In this document: positions 1 through 8,440 of the stretch, in pieces | How the letters are laid out: every line of letters begins with the position of its first letter | Position numbering within the stretch: the stretch's first letter is position 1 | Origin: Lachnospiraceae bacterium UBA935 | Lineage (GTDB): Bacteria; Bacillota; Clostridia; Lachnospirales; Lachnospiraceae | Direction of reading: 5' to 3' | NCBI GenBank assembly: GCA_002293525.1 | Contig: DBDJ01000026.1 | Coordinates: forward strand, 81,714 to 99,117 | DNA: 17,404 nt | Translations under genes and position numbers: made by a program | Notes under the pieces: model-generated | What the model saw: the letters and a program-made list of their open reading frames with translations, nothing else | The model's database searches: none | Told to the model about the DNA's origin: nothing

Positions 1-2
1 TG

Positions 3-71
3 ATGCTGGTGCCGTATGCCGATGACCGCCCCGCCGCCGCCCCCCAAGATACCCAAAGGAGCCCCCCATGA
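3..71 (+). CDS. Possible 3' end of an upstream gene (partial)
   Basis: The frame starting at base 3 is open from the window edge and ends in a TGA that overlaps the addB ATG (ATGA at 68-71). Such an overlap is typical of translationally coupled genes, so this could be the tail of a gene in the same operon. The readable residues are Pro- and Ala-rich and show no family. A second frame stops at 23-25 and is an equally possible gene end. The addB Shine-Dalgarno (AAAGGAG, 55-61) lies within this stretch. Confidence 0.25.
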   Translation: MLVPYADDRPAAAPQDTQRSPP

Positions 72-3000
72 GCCTAAAATTTTACTTCGGCGCCTCAGGA
101 GCAGGAAAAAGCCAAAAATTGCATCAAGACATCATCACCCGCTCCCTATGCGCCCCCAACAAACTCTTCCTCTTCATCGTCCCCGATCAGTTCACCATGC
201 ACACCCAGATGGAACTGGTAAAAGCCCACCCCCGGCACGGCATCCTGAACATCGACGTACTCAGCTTCGGCCGCCTGGCCCACCGCATCTTTGAGGAAGT
301 CGGCGGCAATCACCGCAAAGTCCTCGACGACACCGGCAAAAGCCTGGTACTCAGAAAAGTTGCCGCCAACATCCGCGAAGAACTCCCCGTGATCGGCCCA
401 AACCTTCACAAACCGGGCTATATCGCCGAAGTAAAATCAGCTGTCTCAGAATTCATGCAATACGGCATTGGCCCGGAAGAACTGAACCAGCTGACCCAAT
501 TTGCCGTCAAAAAGAAAGCTCTGGCCGCTAAGTTAACCGACCTCAACAAACTATACAGCGCCTTCCTGGCCTATCTGAAACAAGAATACATAACCACGGA
601 AGAAACCCTGGACCTCTTAAGAGCCTCCCTCCACAAATCACCGACCATCAAAAACAGCGTCATCATTTTTGACGGCTTCACCGGCTTCACCCCGATCCAG
701 AACCGGGTCATCCAAGAGCTTATGACCCTGGCGGATCAAGTGATCCTGTCGGTACTGATTGGTGCCAAGACCGACCCCTTCGAAACCGGCAAGGAGCAGG
801 AACTCTTCTACCTGAGCCGGAAGACGGTAGCGGATCTGTGCCGTCTGGCCAAAGAAACCGGTACGGTCAGAGAGAATGACGAATATCTCCGGGCCGATCC
901 GCCGCCGCGCTTTGCCGGCAATTCCGAAATGGCCCATCTGGAAAAAAGCCTGTTCCGCTACCCGATCACCGAATACCAGCCCGAAAAACGGCTTTTTTCA
1001 GCGCCTGAACTAAAGTCGGCAGAAGCTGATATAGCATCCAAGAAAGCAACCTTACCGACCGGAAGCCAGGCCATCTTCCTGTCAGAAGCCGCTACCGTCG
1101 CAGAAGAAGTACGGCAGGCCTGCATGAAAATCAAAGAACTGACGCTGGATCAGGGTTTCCTCTACCGTGACATCGCCGTAGTAACCGGCGATATGAACGC
1201 CTATGCCGGCTATATGGAGCGCGAAGCCGCTAAATACGGCATCCCCCTGTTTATGGACCGCACCAGAGGCATCCTGCTTAATCCGTTTACCGAATTTATC
1301 CGCAGCGCTTTGAAAGTGGTGATCAAGAACTTTTCCTACGAAACGGTTTTTCACTACCTTCGCAGCGGCTTTGTAGACTGTGATCCGGATGAAATCGACC
1401 GCCTGGAAAATTACGTGATCGCCTGCGGCATCCGGGGCCGGAAAAAATGGCGTGAACGATTTACCCGCCGGAGCCGGAGCTGGGGCGGGGAACAACAGGC
1501 AGAGCAGCAAGCAGAAAAGCTGGCCCAGTTAAACGCGACCCGGGAAAAGGTCATAAGCGGGCTGGAACCGCTGGAAAACCGCCTGGCTACGGCCGGGGAG
1601 ATGATCCAGTCGCTGTACGATTTTATCGTTGCCAGCCGGATCCAGCAGAAACTGGCTGTTTACGAAGAATATTTTACCAAACACAATGACCATGCCCGGG
1701 CCCGCGAATTTGGCCAGATTTACCGGCTGGTCATGGAGCTTCTGGATCAGGTATACGGCCTGCTGGCCGAGGAAAAGATGAGCCTGACCGAATTTGCGGA
1801 GATTCTCGATGCCGGCTTAGGCGAGATCGAAGTGGGAATCATCCCTCAGAACGTGGACCGGGTCGTGGTCGGCGATATAGAACGTACCCGGCTGAATCAC
1901 ATCAAGGTGCTCTTATTCTTGGGTGTCAATGATGGCAACATACCGGGAAGCAGCGGCAAGGGGGGACTGATTTCCGATCTCGACCGGGAGTTCCTGAAGG
2001 ATTCGCAGTGGGAACTGGCCCCGACACCGAGACAGCAGATGTACATCCAGAGGCTTTACCTCTATATGAATATGACCAAGCCTTCCCAAAGGCTCTATCT
2101 GTCTTACGCCAGGATCAGCAGTGAAGGGAAGAGCAGGCGGCCCTCCTATCTGGTGGAGGTTGTCAGAAAGCTTTTTCCTTTGCTGGAAGTGACAAAATTA
2201 ACCGATGAAACATCAATGAAACAGGTATATGGGATAAACGACAGCTGGGATCTTTTTGCCGCATCTTTGCGGGATTTTGCTTCGGGAAGGCGTGGAGACG
2301 ACAAAAACAAACTGGAAATGCTCGCTATATTAGGCAGGATTTATCGAAAAGAAGCAGCTCAGGGGGAAAAACTGGACCAGCTGCTGGAAGCCGCCTTCGT
2401 TCATTACCTGCCTCATCCCTTAAGCCGTCAAGTAGCCGATGCGTTGTACGGAAGCATGCTGGAATACAGCGTCAGCCGGCTGGAGCGGTATGCGGCCTGT
2501 GCCTATGCTCATTTTCTGCAATATGGACTTGCATTGCGAGAAAGAGAAGAATACGGCTTTGAAGCAGTGGATCTGGGCAATGTCTTCCACGGCGTGCTGG
2601 AACTCTTTGCAGGAAAACTTGCAGAACAACATATCAGCTGGTTTGACTTTGCGGAAGAAACCGGCCGCCAGCTGCTGTGGGAGGCGCTTCAGGCTTACGC
2701 GGCGGAGTATGGGGATACGGTGCTGTTCAGCAGTGCCCGCAATGAGCAGATGATCAGGCGCATTTACCGGATTCTGGCGCGGACGGTCAAGATACTGCAG
2801 CAGCAGCTGCAGAAAGGGTCTTTTGTGCCGGAGCGGTTTGAAGTGGCCTTTTCCGGAACGGATGATCTGGACGCGGTAGATATCGCCCTGTCTGAACAGG
2901 AAAAAATCAAGCTGCGCGGGCGGATCGACCGGATCGATACCTGTGAGGACGAAGAGCATGTCTATGTTAAAGTGGTCGATTATAAGTCGGGCACGAAAAG

Positions 3001-3604
3001 ATTTGACTTAGCGGCATTTTATTACGGGCTGCAGCTGCAGCTGGTGGTCTATATGAATGTGGCAATGGAAATGACAGGCAAGTCATATCCGGATAAAAAG
3101 CCGGTTCCGGCGGCATTGCTGTATTATCATGTGGCTGATCCGATGATAGCGGACGGTGACGGGCTGACTCCCGAAGAAATCAATCAGCTTCTGCTACAGG
3201 AACTGCGGACAACCGGGGCGGTGAATGAACGCGAGGAAGTGATCGCCCTGCTGGACCGAGACTTTACCGCCAGGTCGCTGGTCGTTCCGGTAGAACGGAA
3301 AAAAGACGGCAGTTTCAGCAGACGCTCGGGGGTCATGAGTGAAGCGGATTTTCAGACGATATCAAGTTATGTAAACCATAAGATCCGGCAGTTCGGCCAG
3401 GAGATCAAGGACGGTCAGATTGTCATAGAACCTTATGAAAGCAAGGACGGACAGGCCTGTACTTACTGCAGCTTTAAAGGAATATGCGGGTATGACGAGA
3501 AAATACCGGGATACCGCCACCGGAAGCTGCCGGATCTGGACCGGGAAACGGTGATGGAGCGGATGGAAGAGGAAATCGGAAGTGTGAAGAGAGAGGATAA
3601 GTGA
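68..3604 (+). CDS. addB: ATP-dependent helicase/deoxyribonuclease subunit B, AddB
   Basis: AddB is the second subunit of the AddAB helicase-nuclease that resects double-strand breaks to a Chi site and loads RecA. The 1178-residue product matches the usual length (B. subtilis AddB is about 1166). A Walker A motif, GASGAGKS, lies at residues 8-15. The C-terminal RecB-family nuclease has VVDYKSG with Asp971 and Lys973, followed by GLQLQLVVYM. Four cysteines of the iron-sulphur staple are present: Cys811, then Cys1131, Cys1134 and Cys1140 (CxxCx5C). The 320-residue spacing from first to second matches the B. subtilis arrangement. The start is set by AAAGGAG six bases upstream of the ATG. The gene lies 9 bp before addA and is surely co-transcribed with it. 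Oddity: the coding strand is strongly C-rich over roughly the first 900 bases and G-rich toward the 3' end. Confidence 0.96.
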   Translation: MSLKFYFGASGAGKSQKLHQDIITRSLCAPNKLFLFIVPDQFTMHTQMELVKAHPRHGILNIDVLSFGRLAHRIFEEVGGNHRKVLDDTGKSLVLRKVAANIREELPVIGPNLHKPGYIAEVKSAVSEFMQYGIGPEELNQLTQFAVKKKALAAKLTDLNKLYSAFLAYLKQEYITTEETLDLLRASLHKSPTIKNSVIIFDGFTGFTPIQNRVIQELMTLADQVILSVLIGAKTDPFETGKEQELFYLSRKTVADLCRLAKETGTVRENDEYLRADPPPRFAGNSEMAHLEKSLFRYPITEYQPEKRLFSAPELKSAEADIASKKATLPTGSQAIFLSEAATVAEEVRQACMKIKELTLDQGFLYRDIAVVTGDMNAYAGYMEREAAKYGIPLFMDRTRGILLNPFTEFIRSALKVVIKNFSYETVFHYLRSGFVDCDPDEIDRLENYVIACGIRGRKKWRERFTRRSRSWGGEQQAEQQAEKLAQLNATREKVISGLEPLENRLATAGEMIQSLYDFIVASRIQQKLAVYEEYFTKHNDHARAREFGQIYRLVMELLDQVYGLLAEEKMSLTEFAEILDAGLGEIEVGIIPQNVDRVVVGDIERTRLNHIKVLLFLGVNDGNIPGSSGKGGLISDLDREFLKDSQWELAPTPRQQMYIQRLYLYMNMTKPSQRLYLSYARISSEGKSRRPSYLVEVVRKLFPLLEVTKLTDETSMKQVYGINDSWDLFAASLRDFASGRRGDDKNKLEMLAILGRIYRKEAAQGEKLDQLLEAAFVHYLPHPLSRQVADALYGSMLEYSVSRLERYAACAYAHFLQYGLALREREEYGFEAVDLGNVFHGVLELFAGKLAEQHISWFDFAEETGRQLLWEALQAYAAEYGDTVLFSSARNEQMIRRIYRILARTVKILQQQLQKGSFVPERFEVAFSGTDDLDAVDIALSEQEKIKLRGRIDRIDTCEDEEHVYVKVVDYKSGTKRFDLAAFYYGLQLQLVVYMNVAMEMTGKSYPDKKPVPAALLYYHVADPMIADGDGLTPEEINQLLLQELRTTGAVNEREEVIALLDRDFTARSLVVPVERKKDGSFSRRSGVMSEADFQTISSYVNHKIRQFGQEIKDGQIVIEPYESKDGQACTYCSFKGICGYDEKIPGYRHRKLPDLDRETVMERMEEEIGSVKREDK

Positions 3605-3613
3605 AAAACAAGT

Positions 3614-6600
3614 ATGGGAATTGCGTATACAGCGGATCAGCAGAAGGTGATTGACCTGCATGGTAAGAATATCTTGGTTTCGGCAGCCGCCGGCTCGGGA
3701 AAGACGGCGGTCTTGGTGGAACGGATCGTCAAGATGGTCTCAGAGGGCGAGCATCCGGCGGACATTGACCGGCTTCTAGTGGTGACGTTTACCACTATGG
3801 CGGCGGGCGAGTTACGGGAACGGATTGCCTTAGCGATCGGCAGACGTCTGGAGGCCGAACCGGAAAACAGCCATCTGGAGCGGCAGATGACCTTGATTCA
3901 CAATGCCCAGATTACCACGATTGACAGTTTCTGCTTATTTATTTTACGTAATCATTTTCACCTGATTGGCCTGGATCCCGGTTTCCGGGTGGCAGATGAA
4001 GGAGAATTGAAGCTGTTAATCAAGGATGTGTTGGCGGAGTTGCTGGAAGATAAGTATCTGGAAGGAAGCCCGGAATTTCAAGAATGCGTGGAATATTTTA
4101 CGACAGGCAGCGGGGACAGGCAGCTGGAGGACTATATTACGCAGCTGTACTCTTTTTCTATGGCTTTTCCATGGCCGGAAGACTGGCTTAAGGAAAGGAA
4201 AGCGGATTATATGGCAGATGGAGCAGAAGACTCGCCGGAGCAAGGGGAAGAGAAGAATAGTGGGAAAGAGCAGGAGCAAGGGGAGGAATATAAAGAAGGG
4301 AAATTATGGAGTCAGTACGATCAAAGCGACTGGGGTCTGTTTTTACGGGGGTTTTTACGAGAATTGAGTGACGGTTGTGCGGAGGAACTGGATAAAGCGG
4401 TCAGGATCTGTGAAGAGCCGGATGGGCCTTATATGTATGCGGAAATGCTGAATCAGGAGCTTGACATGGTACTGGGATTGAAAAAGGCGGTGAGCTTAGA
4501 GGAATATGCAGTACTCTGGGAAAAAATGACGTTCAGCAAACTACCGTCCAAAAAGGATGCGACGGTATCGGCGGCGAAAAGGGAGCTGGTACAAGGCATT
4601 CGGAACCGGGTCAAAAAAGCTTTGAATGAGACCGGCGAACAGTTCTTCAGACTTTCGCCGGCACAGGCAGCAGTGCAGATGGGCAGGATACAAGGGTCAG
4701 CAGCCACATTGCTGGACTTGGCCTTGGACTTTAAGCAACGACTGGATGCGGCCAAACGCGAAAAGAATATCATTGACTTCAGCGACATGGAGCATTTTGC
4801 CCTGATGATTCTTCTGGAAAAAACCGCCCATGGAACGGTACCGACAGCGGCAGCAAGAGAATTGCGGGAGTATTTTACCGAGATATTGATTGATGAGTAT
4901 CAGGACAGCAATATGGTGCAAGAACTTCTGCTTGAAAGTATTTCCGGAGAAGCGGGAGGGCGGTTTAACCGATTTATGGTCGGGGACGTGAAGCAGAGTA
5001 TCTATAGGTTCCGCCTTGCTCGGCCGGAACTATTTATGGAAAAATATGACCACTATCCGTTGGAGACGGATGAGGATGGCCAGACTGGTGAAACTTGCCG
5101 CCGAATTGATCTGAGTCAGAATTTCCGCAGTCGGACGGAAGTTCTTGACAGCGTAAACCATGTCTTTGCAAAAATTATGAGGAAGTCCATAGGCGGCGTA
5201 GAATATGACCGGCGGGCAGCACTGAACCCCGGTGCCGGATATCCGGTACAGTCAGGTGCTGCAACGGAAATGATGTTGTTTGATCCGGCCAGTGAAGGAA
5301 CGGAAGATTATTTTGAAGATGAGTCGCCCAAAGAAATGGAAGCCCGGATGATTGCCCGCCGGATCAAAGAACTGAAAGCCGGTTTCCAAGTGACAGACAA
5401 GGAAACTGGTAAACTGCGCCCGGTATCCTTTCGGGATATCGTGATTCTGCTACGGACGAATGAAGGCTGGGACGAAGTATTCCGAAAAATTTTGGAAGAG
5501 GAAGGGATTCCCTCGCATACTACATCCAGAACAGGATATTTTGAAACAACAGAGATCCGGACCGTGCTTCAGGTCATAAGGGTACTTGACAATCCGCTTC
5601 AGGACATCCCGCTTTTTGGCGTGTTAAAGTCTTATTTTGGCGGATTTAATGATGAGGAAATAGCCGAGATAAAGGCCGGATGCAGGGATAATTCTTCGTT
5701 ATATCAAAAACTTCTTAAGTATAGGGATATGATGGCGGAAGTTGACGAAAATACTGTTAATAAGATAGACAAGTTTCTGGCGTGGACGGAAGAATTTCGC
5801 CGGAAAGCAGTATATATCCCGATCCAGAATCTGCTGAAAGAACTGATTATTGACAGCGGTTATTATCACGTCATTACCGTTTCGCCGGCGGGCGGGCAGC
5901 GGATTGCCAATCTGGAGATGCTCATGGCCAAGGCGGAGTCATTTTCCAGAACCAGTTATTACGGTCTGTTTCATTTTGTGCGTTATATTGAGCAGTTGGA
6001 AAAATACGATGTCGATTACGGCGAAGTAAATATTATGGACGAACAGGACGACATTGTACGTTTGATGAGTATACATAAGAGCAAGGGACTGGAGTTTCCG
6101 GTTTGCTTTGTTGCCGGCTTGGCCAAGAAATTTAACATGCAGGATAGCCGCAGTGGCCTGATAATAGATGCAGATCTGGGAATCGGCGTGGACTATGTCG
6201 ATCCCGGCCTGCGGGTGCAGGGCAGAAGCTTGCGGAAAAATGTTGTCAGCCGAAAGATGAAGATGGACAGCCTTGGAGAGGAGCTGCGGGTTCTTTATGT
6301 GGCCATGACCAGGGCGAAAGAAAAGCTGATCCTGTCCGGCACAGCCAAAGTGCCGGTGAAAGATGGAGCCGGTAGGCCGACAGGCCGGCTGTCTTTTCTG
6401 GAACTGACCGGGGCCGGGAGTTATCTGGATTTTCTGTTGCCGGTCATTATGGATGAGGGAGCGAAGACTTACTTTAACGTTCGGGTATGGACACGGGAGC
6501 AGATGTATTATGAGGAAATTAAGGAAAGCACACAGCGTCAAATACGTCAGAAGGAATTGCTGACGGCGGCTTTCCGCGATGAAATCCACCTCAACAAGAA

Positions 6601-7324
6601 TAAGATGACAGTTGTGTCAGAAAGACTGGCGCGGCAATATTCCCGCAAGGATCTGGATGGGCTTTATACAAAGACTACCGTGTCCGAATTAAAAAAGACG
6701 GAGCAAAATGGATATAATTTGGATGCGTTTGCGGTTCGGCTGTTTGAAGAACCCGAGATCGTTCCATATATCCCGATGTTCAGGAAAGGGAAAGAGGAGA
6801 TGACGGGGACAGTCAGGGGAAGTGCCTATCATAAGGTGATGGAACTGCTTTGCTTTCAAGACATTTCTGTGCAGCAGCAGCTTTGGCAGGTAGAGCAGCA
6901 GATGAAACAGGCATATGAGGAAGGAAGGCTCTCCGAAGAATACCATGAGGCGGTACGTTATGCTAAGATAGTGGATTTTCTTGAAACGTCGCTTGCTCAG
7001 CGCATGATAATTGCCGACCGGAAAGGAAAACTATATAAAGAGCAGCCTTTTGTGATCGGATTAAGTGCCAGGCGTCTGGATCAAGTGTTTTCACCGCAGG
7101 AAACGATATTGATCCAAGGGATCATTGACGTTTATTTTGAGGAAGACGGCCAGCTGGTGGTGATAGATTACAAAACTGACGCGGTGGAAGAAGCGGAAGA
7201 ACTGATTCGGTGTTATCGGAAGCAGCTGGAGTATTATGGGGAAGCATTGGAACAATTGACTGGCAAGAAGGTGAAGGAAAAGGTGATTTATTCCTTTGCC
7301 TTGCATAAAGAAGTCCGGTTATGA
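3614..7324 (+). CDS. addA: ATP-dependent helicase/nuclease subunit A, AddA
   Basis: AddA is the UvrD/Rep-type (SF1A) 3'-5' motor and nuclease subunit of AddAB. The 1236 residues match the family (B. subtilis about 1232). Visible motifs in order: the Q-motif YTADQQKVID; Walker A AAAGSGKT at 24-31; TFTTMAAGELRERI; DEYQD at 427-431 (Walker B); GDVKQSIYRFR; LSQNFRSRTEV; LMSIHKSKGLEFP; and VLYVAMTRAKEKL (motif VI). The C-terminal nuclease has IQGIID (Asp1172) and VVIDYKTD (Asp1185, Lys1187). ATG at 3614 is the only reasonable start because an in-frame TGA lies just upstream. Its Shine-Dalgarno is weak and distant (GAGAGGA, about 16 bases away), so translation is probably coupled to addB. A charged Glu/Lys/Gly-rich insertion at about residues 203-234 contains an internal DNA duplication. 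No convincing GC-rich terminator follows the gene. Confidence 0.97.
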   Translation: MGIAYTADQQKVIDLHGKNILVSAAAGSGKTAVLVERIVKMVSEGEHPADIDRLLVVTFTTMAAGELRERIALAIGRRLEAEPENSHLERQMTLIHNAQITTIDSFCLFILRNHFHLIGLDPGFRVADEGELKLLIKDVLAELLEDKYLEGSPEFQECVEYFTTGSGDRQLEDYITQLYSFSMAFPWPEDWLKERKADYMADGAEDSPEQGEEKNSGKEQEQGEEYKEGKLWSQYDQSDWGLFLRGFLRELSDGCAEELDKAVRICEEPDGPYMYAEMLNQELDMVLGLKKAVSLEEYAVLWEKMTFSKLPSKKDATVSAAKRELVQGIRNRVKKALNETGEQFFRLSPAQAAVQMGRIQGSAATLLDLALDFKQRLDAAKREKNIIDFSDMEHFALMILLEKTAHGTVPTAAARELREYFTEILIDEYQDSNMVQELLLESISGEAGGRFNRFMVGDVKQSIYRFRLARPELFMEKYDHYPLETDEDGQTGETCRRIDLSQNFRSRTEVLDSVNHVFAKIMRKSIGGVEYDRRAALNPGAGYPVQSGAATEMMLFDPASEGTEDYFEDESPKEMEARMIARRIKELKAGFQVTDKETGKLRPVSFRDIVILLRTNEGWDEVFRKILEEEGIPSHTTSRTGYFETTEIRTVLQVIRVLDNPLQDIPLFGVLKSYFGGFNDEEIAEIKAGCRDNSSLYQKLLKYRDMMAEVDENTVNKIDKFLAWTEEFRRKAVYIPIQNLLKELIIDSGYYHVITVSPAGGQRIANLEMLMAKAESFSRTSYYGLFHFVRYIEQLEKYDVDYGEVNIMDEQDDIVRLMSIHKSKGLEFPVCFVAGLAKKFNMQDSRSGLIIDADLGIGVDYVDPGLRVQGRSLRKNVVSRKMKMDSLGEELRVLYVAMTRAKEKLILSGTAKVPVKDGAGRPTGRLSFLELTGAGSYLDFLLPVIMDEGAKTYFNVRVWTREQMYYEEIKESTQRQIRQKELLTAAFRDEIHLNKNKMTVVSERLARQYSRKDLDGLYTKTTVSELKKTEQNGYNLDAFAVRLFEEPEIVPYIPMFRKGKEEMTGTVRGSAYHKVMELLCFQDISVQQQLWQVEQQMKQAYEEGRLSEEYHEAVRYAKIVDFLETSLAQRMIIADRKGKLYKEQPFVIGLSARRLDQVFSPQETILIQGIIDVYFEEDGQLVVIDYKTDAVEEAEELIRCYRKQLEYYGEALEQLTGKKVKEKVIYSFALHKEVRL
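4237..4284 (+). repeat. 12-bp in-frame direct repeat within addA
   Basis: GGAGCAAGGGGA occurs at 4237-4248 and again at 4273-4284, 36 bases (12 codons) apart start to start, so the reading frame is kept. Both copies encode a Gln-Gly-Glu-Glu-like acidic patch in a low-complexity linker. The simplest explanation is a slippage or tandem duplication tolerated in a surface loop of AddA. Confidence 0.7.
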
Positions 7325-7674
7325 GTGCTGTTTTATCTATTTCACTAATTGTTAGTATAATTAAGTCAAAATACAGTATATAGGTTTTATAATTTAGCAT
7401 ATAATAATTACGTTACCATAAAATTGTTTATTTATTCATATTTGTTGTTAAATTTAATATTCTATTTTTTATTTTTATTTTATAATTTAAATAATAAACA
7501 AAAATAAGCCTTATACTTGACATAAAATGACAAATTACGTATTATAGTAAATAGATTTATTATAAAAAATCAATATAATATGTTTAACAATGTCTTATTA
7601 TATCACTTTATTACAATTGTGCTTTTTGTATGTTTTATTTAATTTCTAAGGAATTTACACAATAAAGGGGGAGC
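7325..7674. other. AT-rich intergenic region between addA and the agr-type locus
   Basis: About 350 bases with almost no G or C, mostly runs of A and T. I found no ORF with a ribosome-binding site, no RNA gene, no GC-rich terminator for addAB and no copy of the ATTATCCC repeats seen further downstream. Its only clear functional element is the promoter at 7517-7545, which gives a leader of about 120 bases before the response-regulator gene. It marks a sharp break in composition and may be an island boundary. Confidence 0.75.
7517..7545 (+). promoter_or_regulatory. Sigma-A-type promoter for the regulator-kinase operon
   Basis: A perfect -35 box, TTGACA (7517-7522), is followed after exactly 17 bases by TATTAT (7540-7545, five of six consensus positions). 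Transcription would start near 7552. There are no ATCCC repeats nearby, which suggests constitutive expression of the sensor pair, unlike the agrB and loaP promoters. The surrounding DNA is AT-rich, so chance -10 boxes are common, but the perfect -35 with ideal spacing makes this credible. Confidence 0.65.
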
Positions 7675-8385
7675 ATGCTGCAAATTATAATATGCGATGA
7701 TGAAGCGGATGTAGTAGAAATTCTATCCGAACAGCTAAATACTATTATTGGTCCTATAATTAAATACAACTGTTTTAAAACAACAGACCCCAAAGAGGTC
7801 ATTCAGCTAACAAGGAAAAAAGATATTGATTTAATCATAATAGATATAGAAATGCCAGAAATGAATGGTTTTGAAACTGTGAAGCAAGCGAGAATCCAAT
7901 ATCATGAAACACTTGTAATATTTGTTACCAATATGGATTTATATGTCTATGAATCTTTGAAATATCGGCCATTTCGATTTATCAGAAAAGCGCATCTGGA
8001 GGAAATTGAAGAAGCAGTAACAAGTGCCATTATGTTGCTAAAAGAAAAGAATGAAGAACTTAGTATTAGAATTAATAATATGCAGCATATAAGATGCAAG
8101 ATTGAAGACATTGTATTTTTTGAATCCTTACACAATGAAGTCAGGTTAGTAACAATAAAAAATGAATATATATATCGATCCACTTTAAAAAGCATTGAAA
8201 TGGAATTAAAAAATAAAGGTTTTGTGCGCATACATAGTGCATATCTATTAAATGTAAAATATATATATTTGATCAAGCAAAAAGATGTTGAAATATGTTT
8301 TTGCGGTATCAAAAGAGAACTTCCTGTGAGCAGGACAAGGAGAAACGATCTGATTCTAGAATATAATAATAGTCTGCGTAGATAA
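7675..8385 (+). CDS. agrA: LytTR-family response regulator (AgrA-like)
   Basis: A 236-residue two-component response regulator. The receiver domain (about 1-120) has the acidic pair Asp8-Asp9, the phospho-acceptor Asp57 in LIIIDIEMPEMNG, and the conserved Lys105 (RFIRK). The C-terminal part (about 130-236) has the LytTR DNA-binding pattern: EDIVFFESLHNEVRLVT, then FVRIHSAYLLNVKYI and a basic ELPVSRTRRNDL end. LytTR proteins bind pairs of direct repeats one or two helical turns apart, close to the -35. The likely targets here are the twin repeats before agrB and loaP. The ATG at 7675 follows AAGGGGGAG closely. The next gene is its cognate kinase, and the AgrA assignment rests on the agrB/agrD neighbours. 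Whether it acts on the NRPS operon is inference. Confidence 0.88.
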   Translation: MLQIIICDDEADVVEILSEQLNTIIGPIIKYNCFKTTDPKEVIQLTRKKDIDLIIIDIEMPEMNGFETVKQARIQYHETLVIFVTNMDLYVYESLKYRPFRFIRKAHLEEIEEAVTSAIMLLKEKNEELSIRINNMQHIRCKIEDIVFFESLHNEVRLVTIKNEYIYRSTLKSIEMELKNKGFVRIHSAYLLNVKYIYLIKQKDVEICFCGIKRELPVSRTRRNDLILEYNNSLRR

Positions 8386-8440
8386 CTAATCGATACGTAT
8401 TAACATGTAATTGATATTGGAAACGATAAGGAGACCAGAA

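Noticed and set aside
16..294. Pro/Arg-rich ORF overlapping the start of addB
   Set aside because: It is an out-of-frame reading of the C-rich addB 5' end, low-complexity, with no ribosome-binding site of its own. addB in this region has the Walker A motif and a good Shine-Dalgarno.
2420..2959. Antisense ORF of 179 codons within addB
   Set aside because: A shadow of the addB frame with no family signature or start signal. The same applies to the other antisense frames in addB, addA and the NRPS.
8411..8440. TTG as the start of the histidine kinase
   Set aside because: AAGGAG at 8428-8433 is ideally placed for ATG 8441 and would lie inside the gene if TTG were used. The ten extra residues are not membrane-like.
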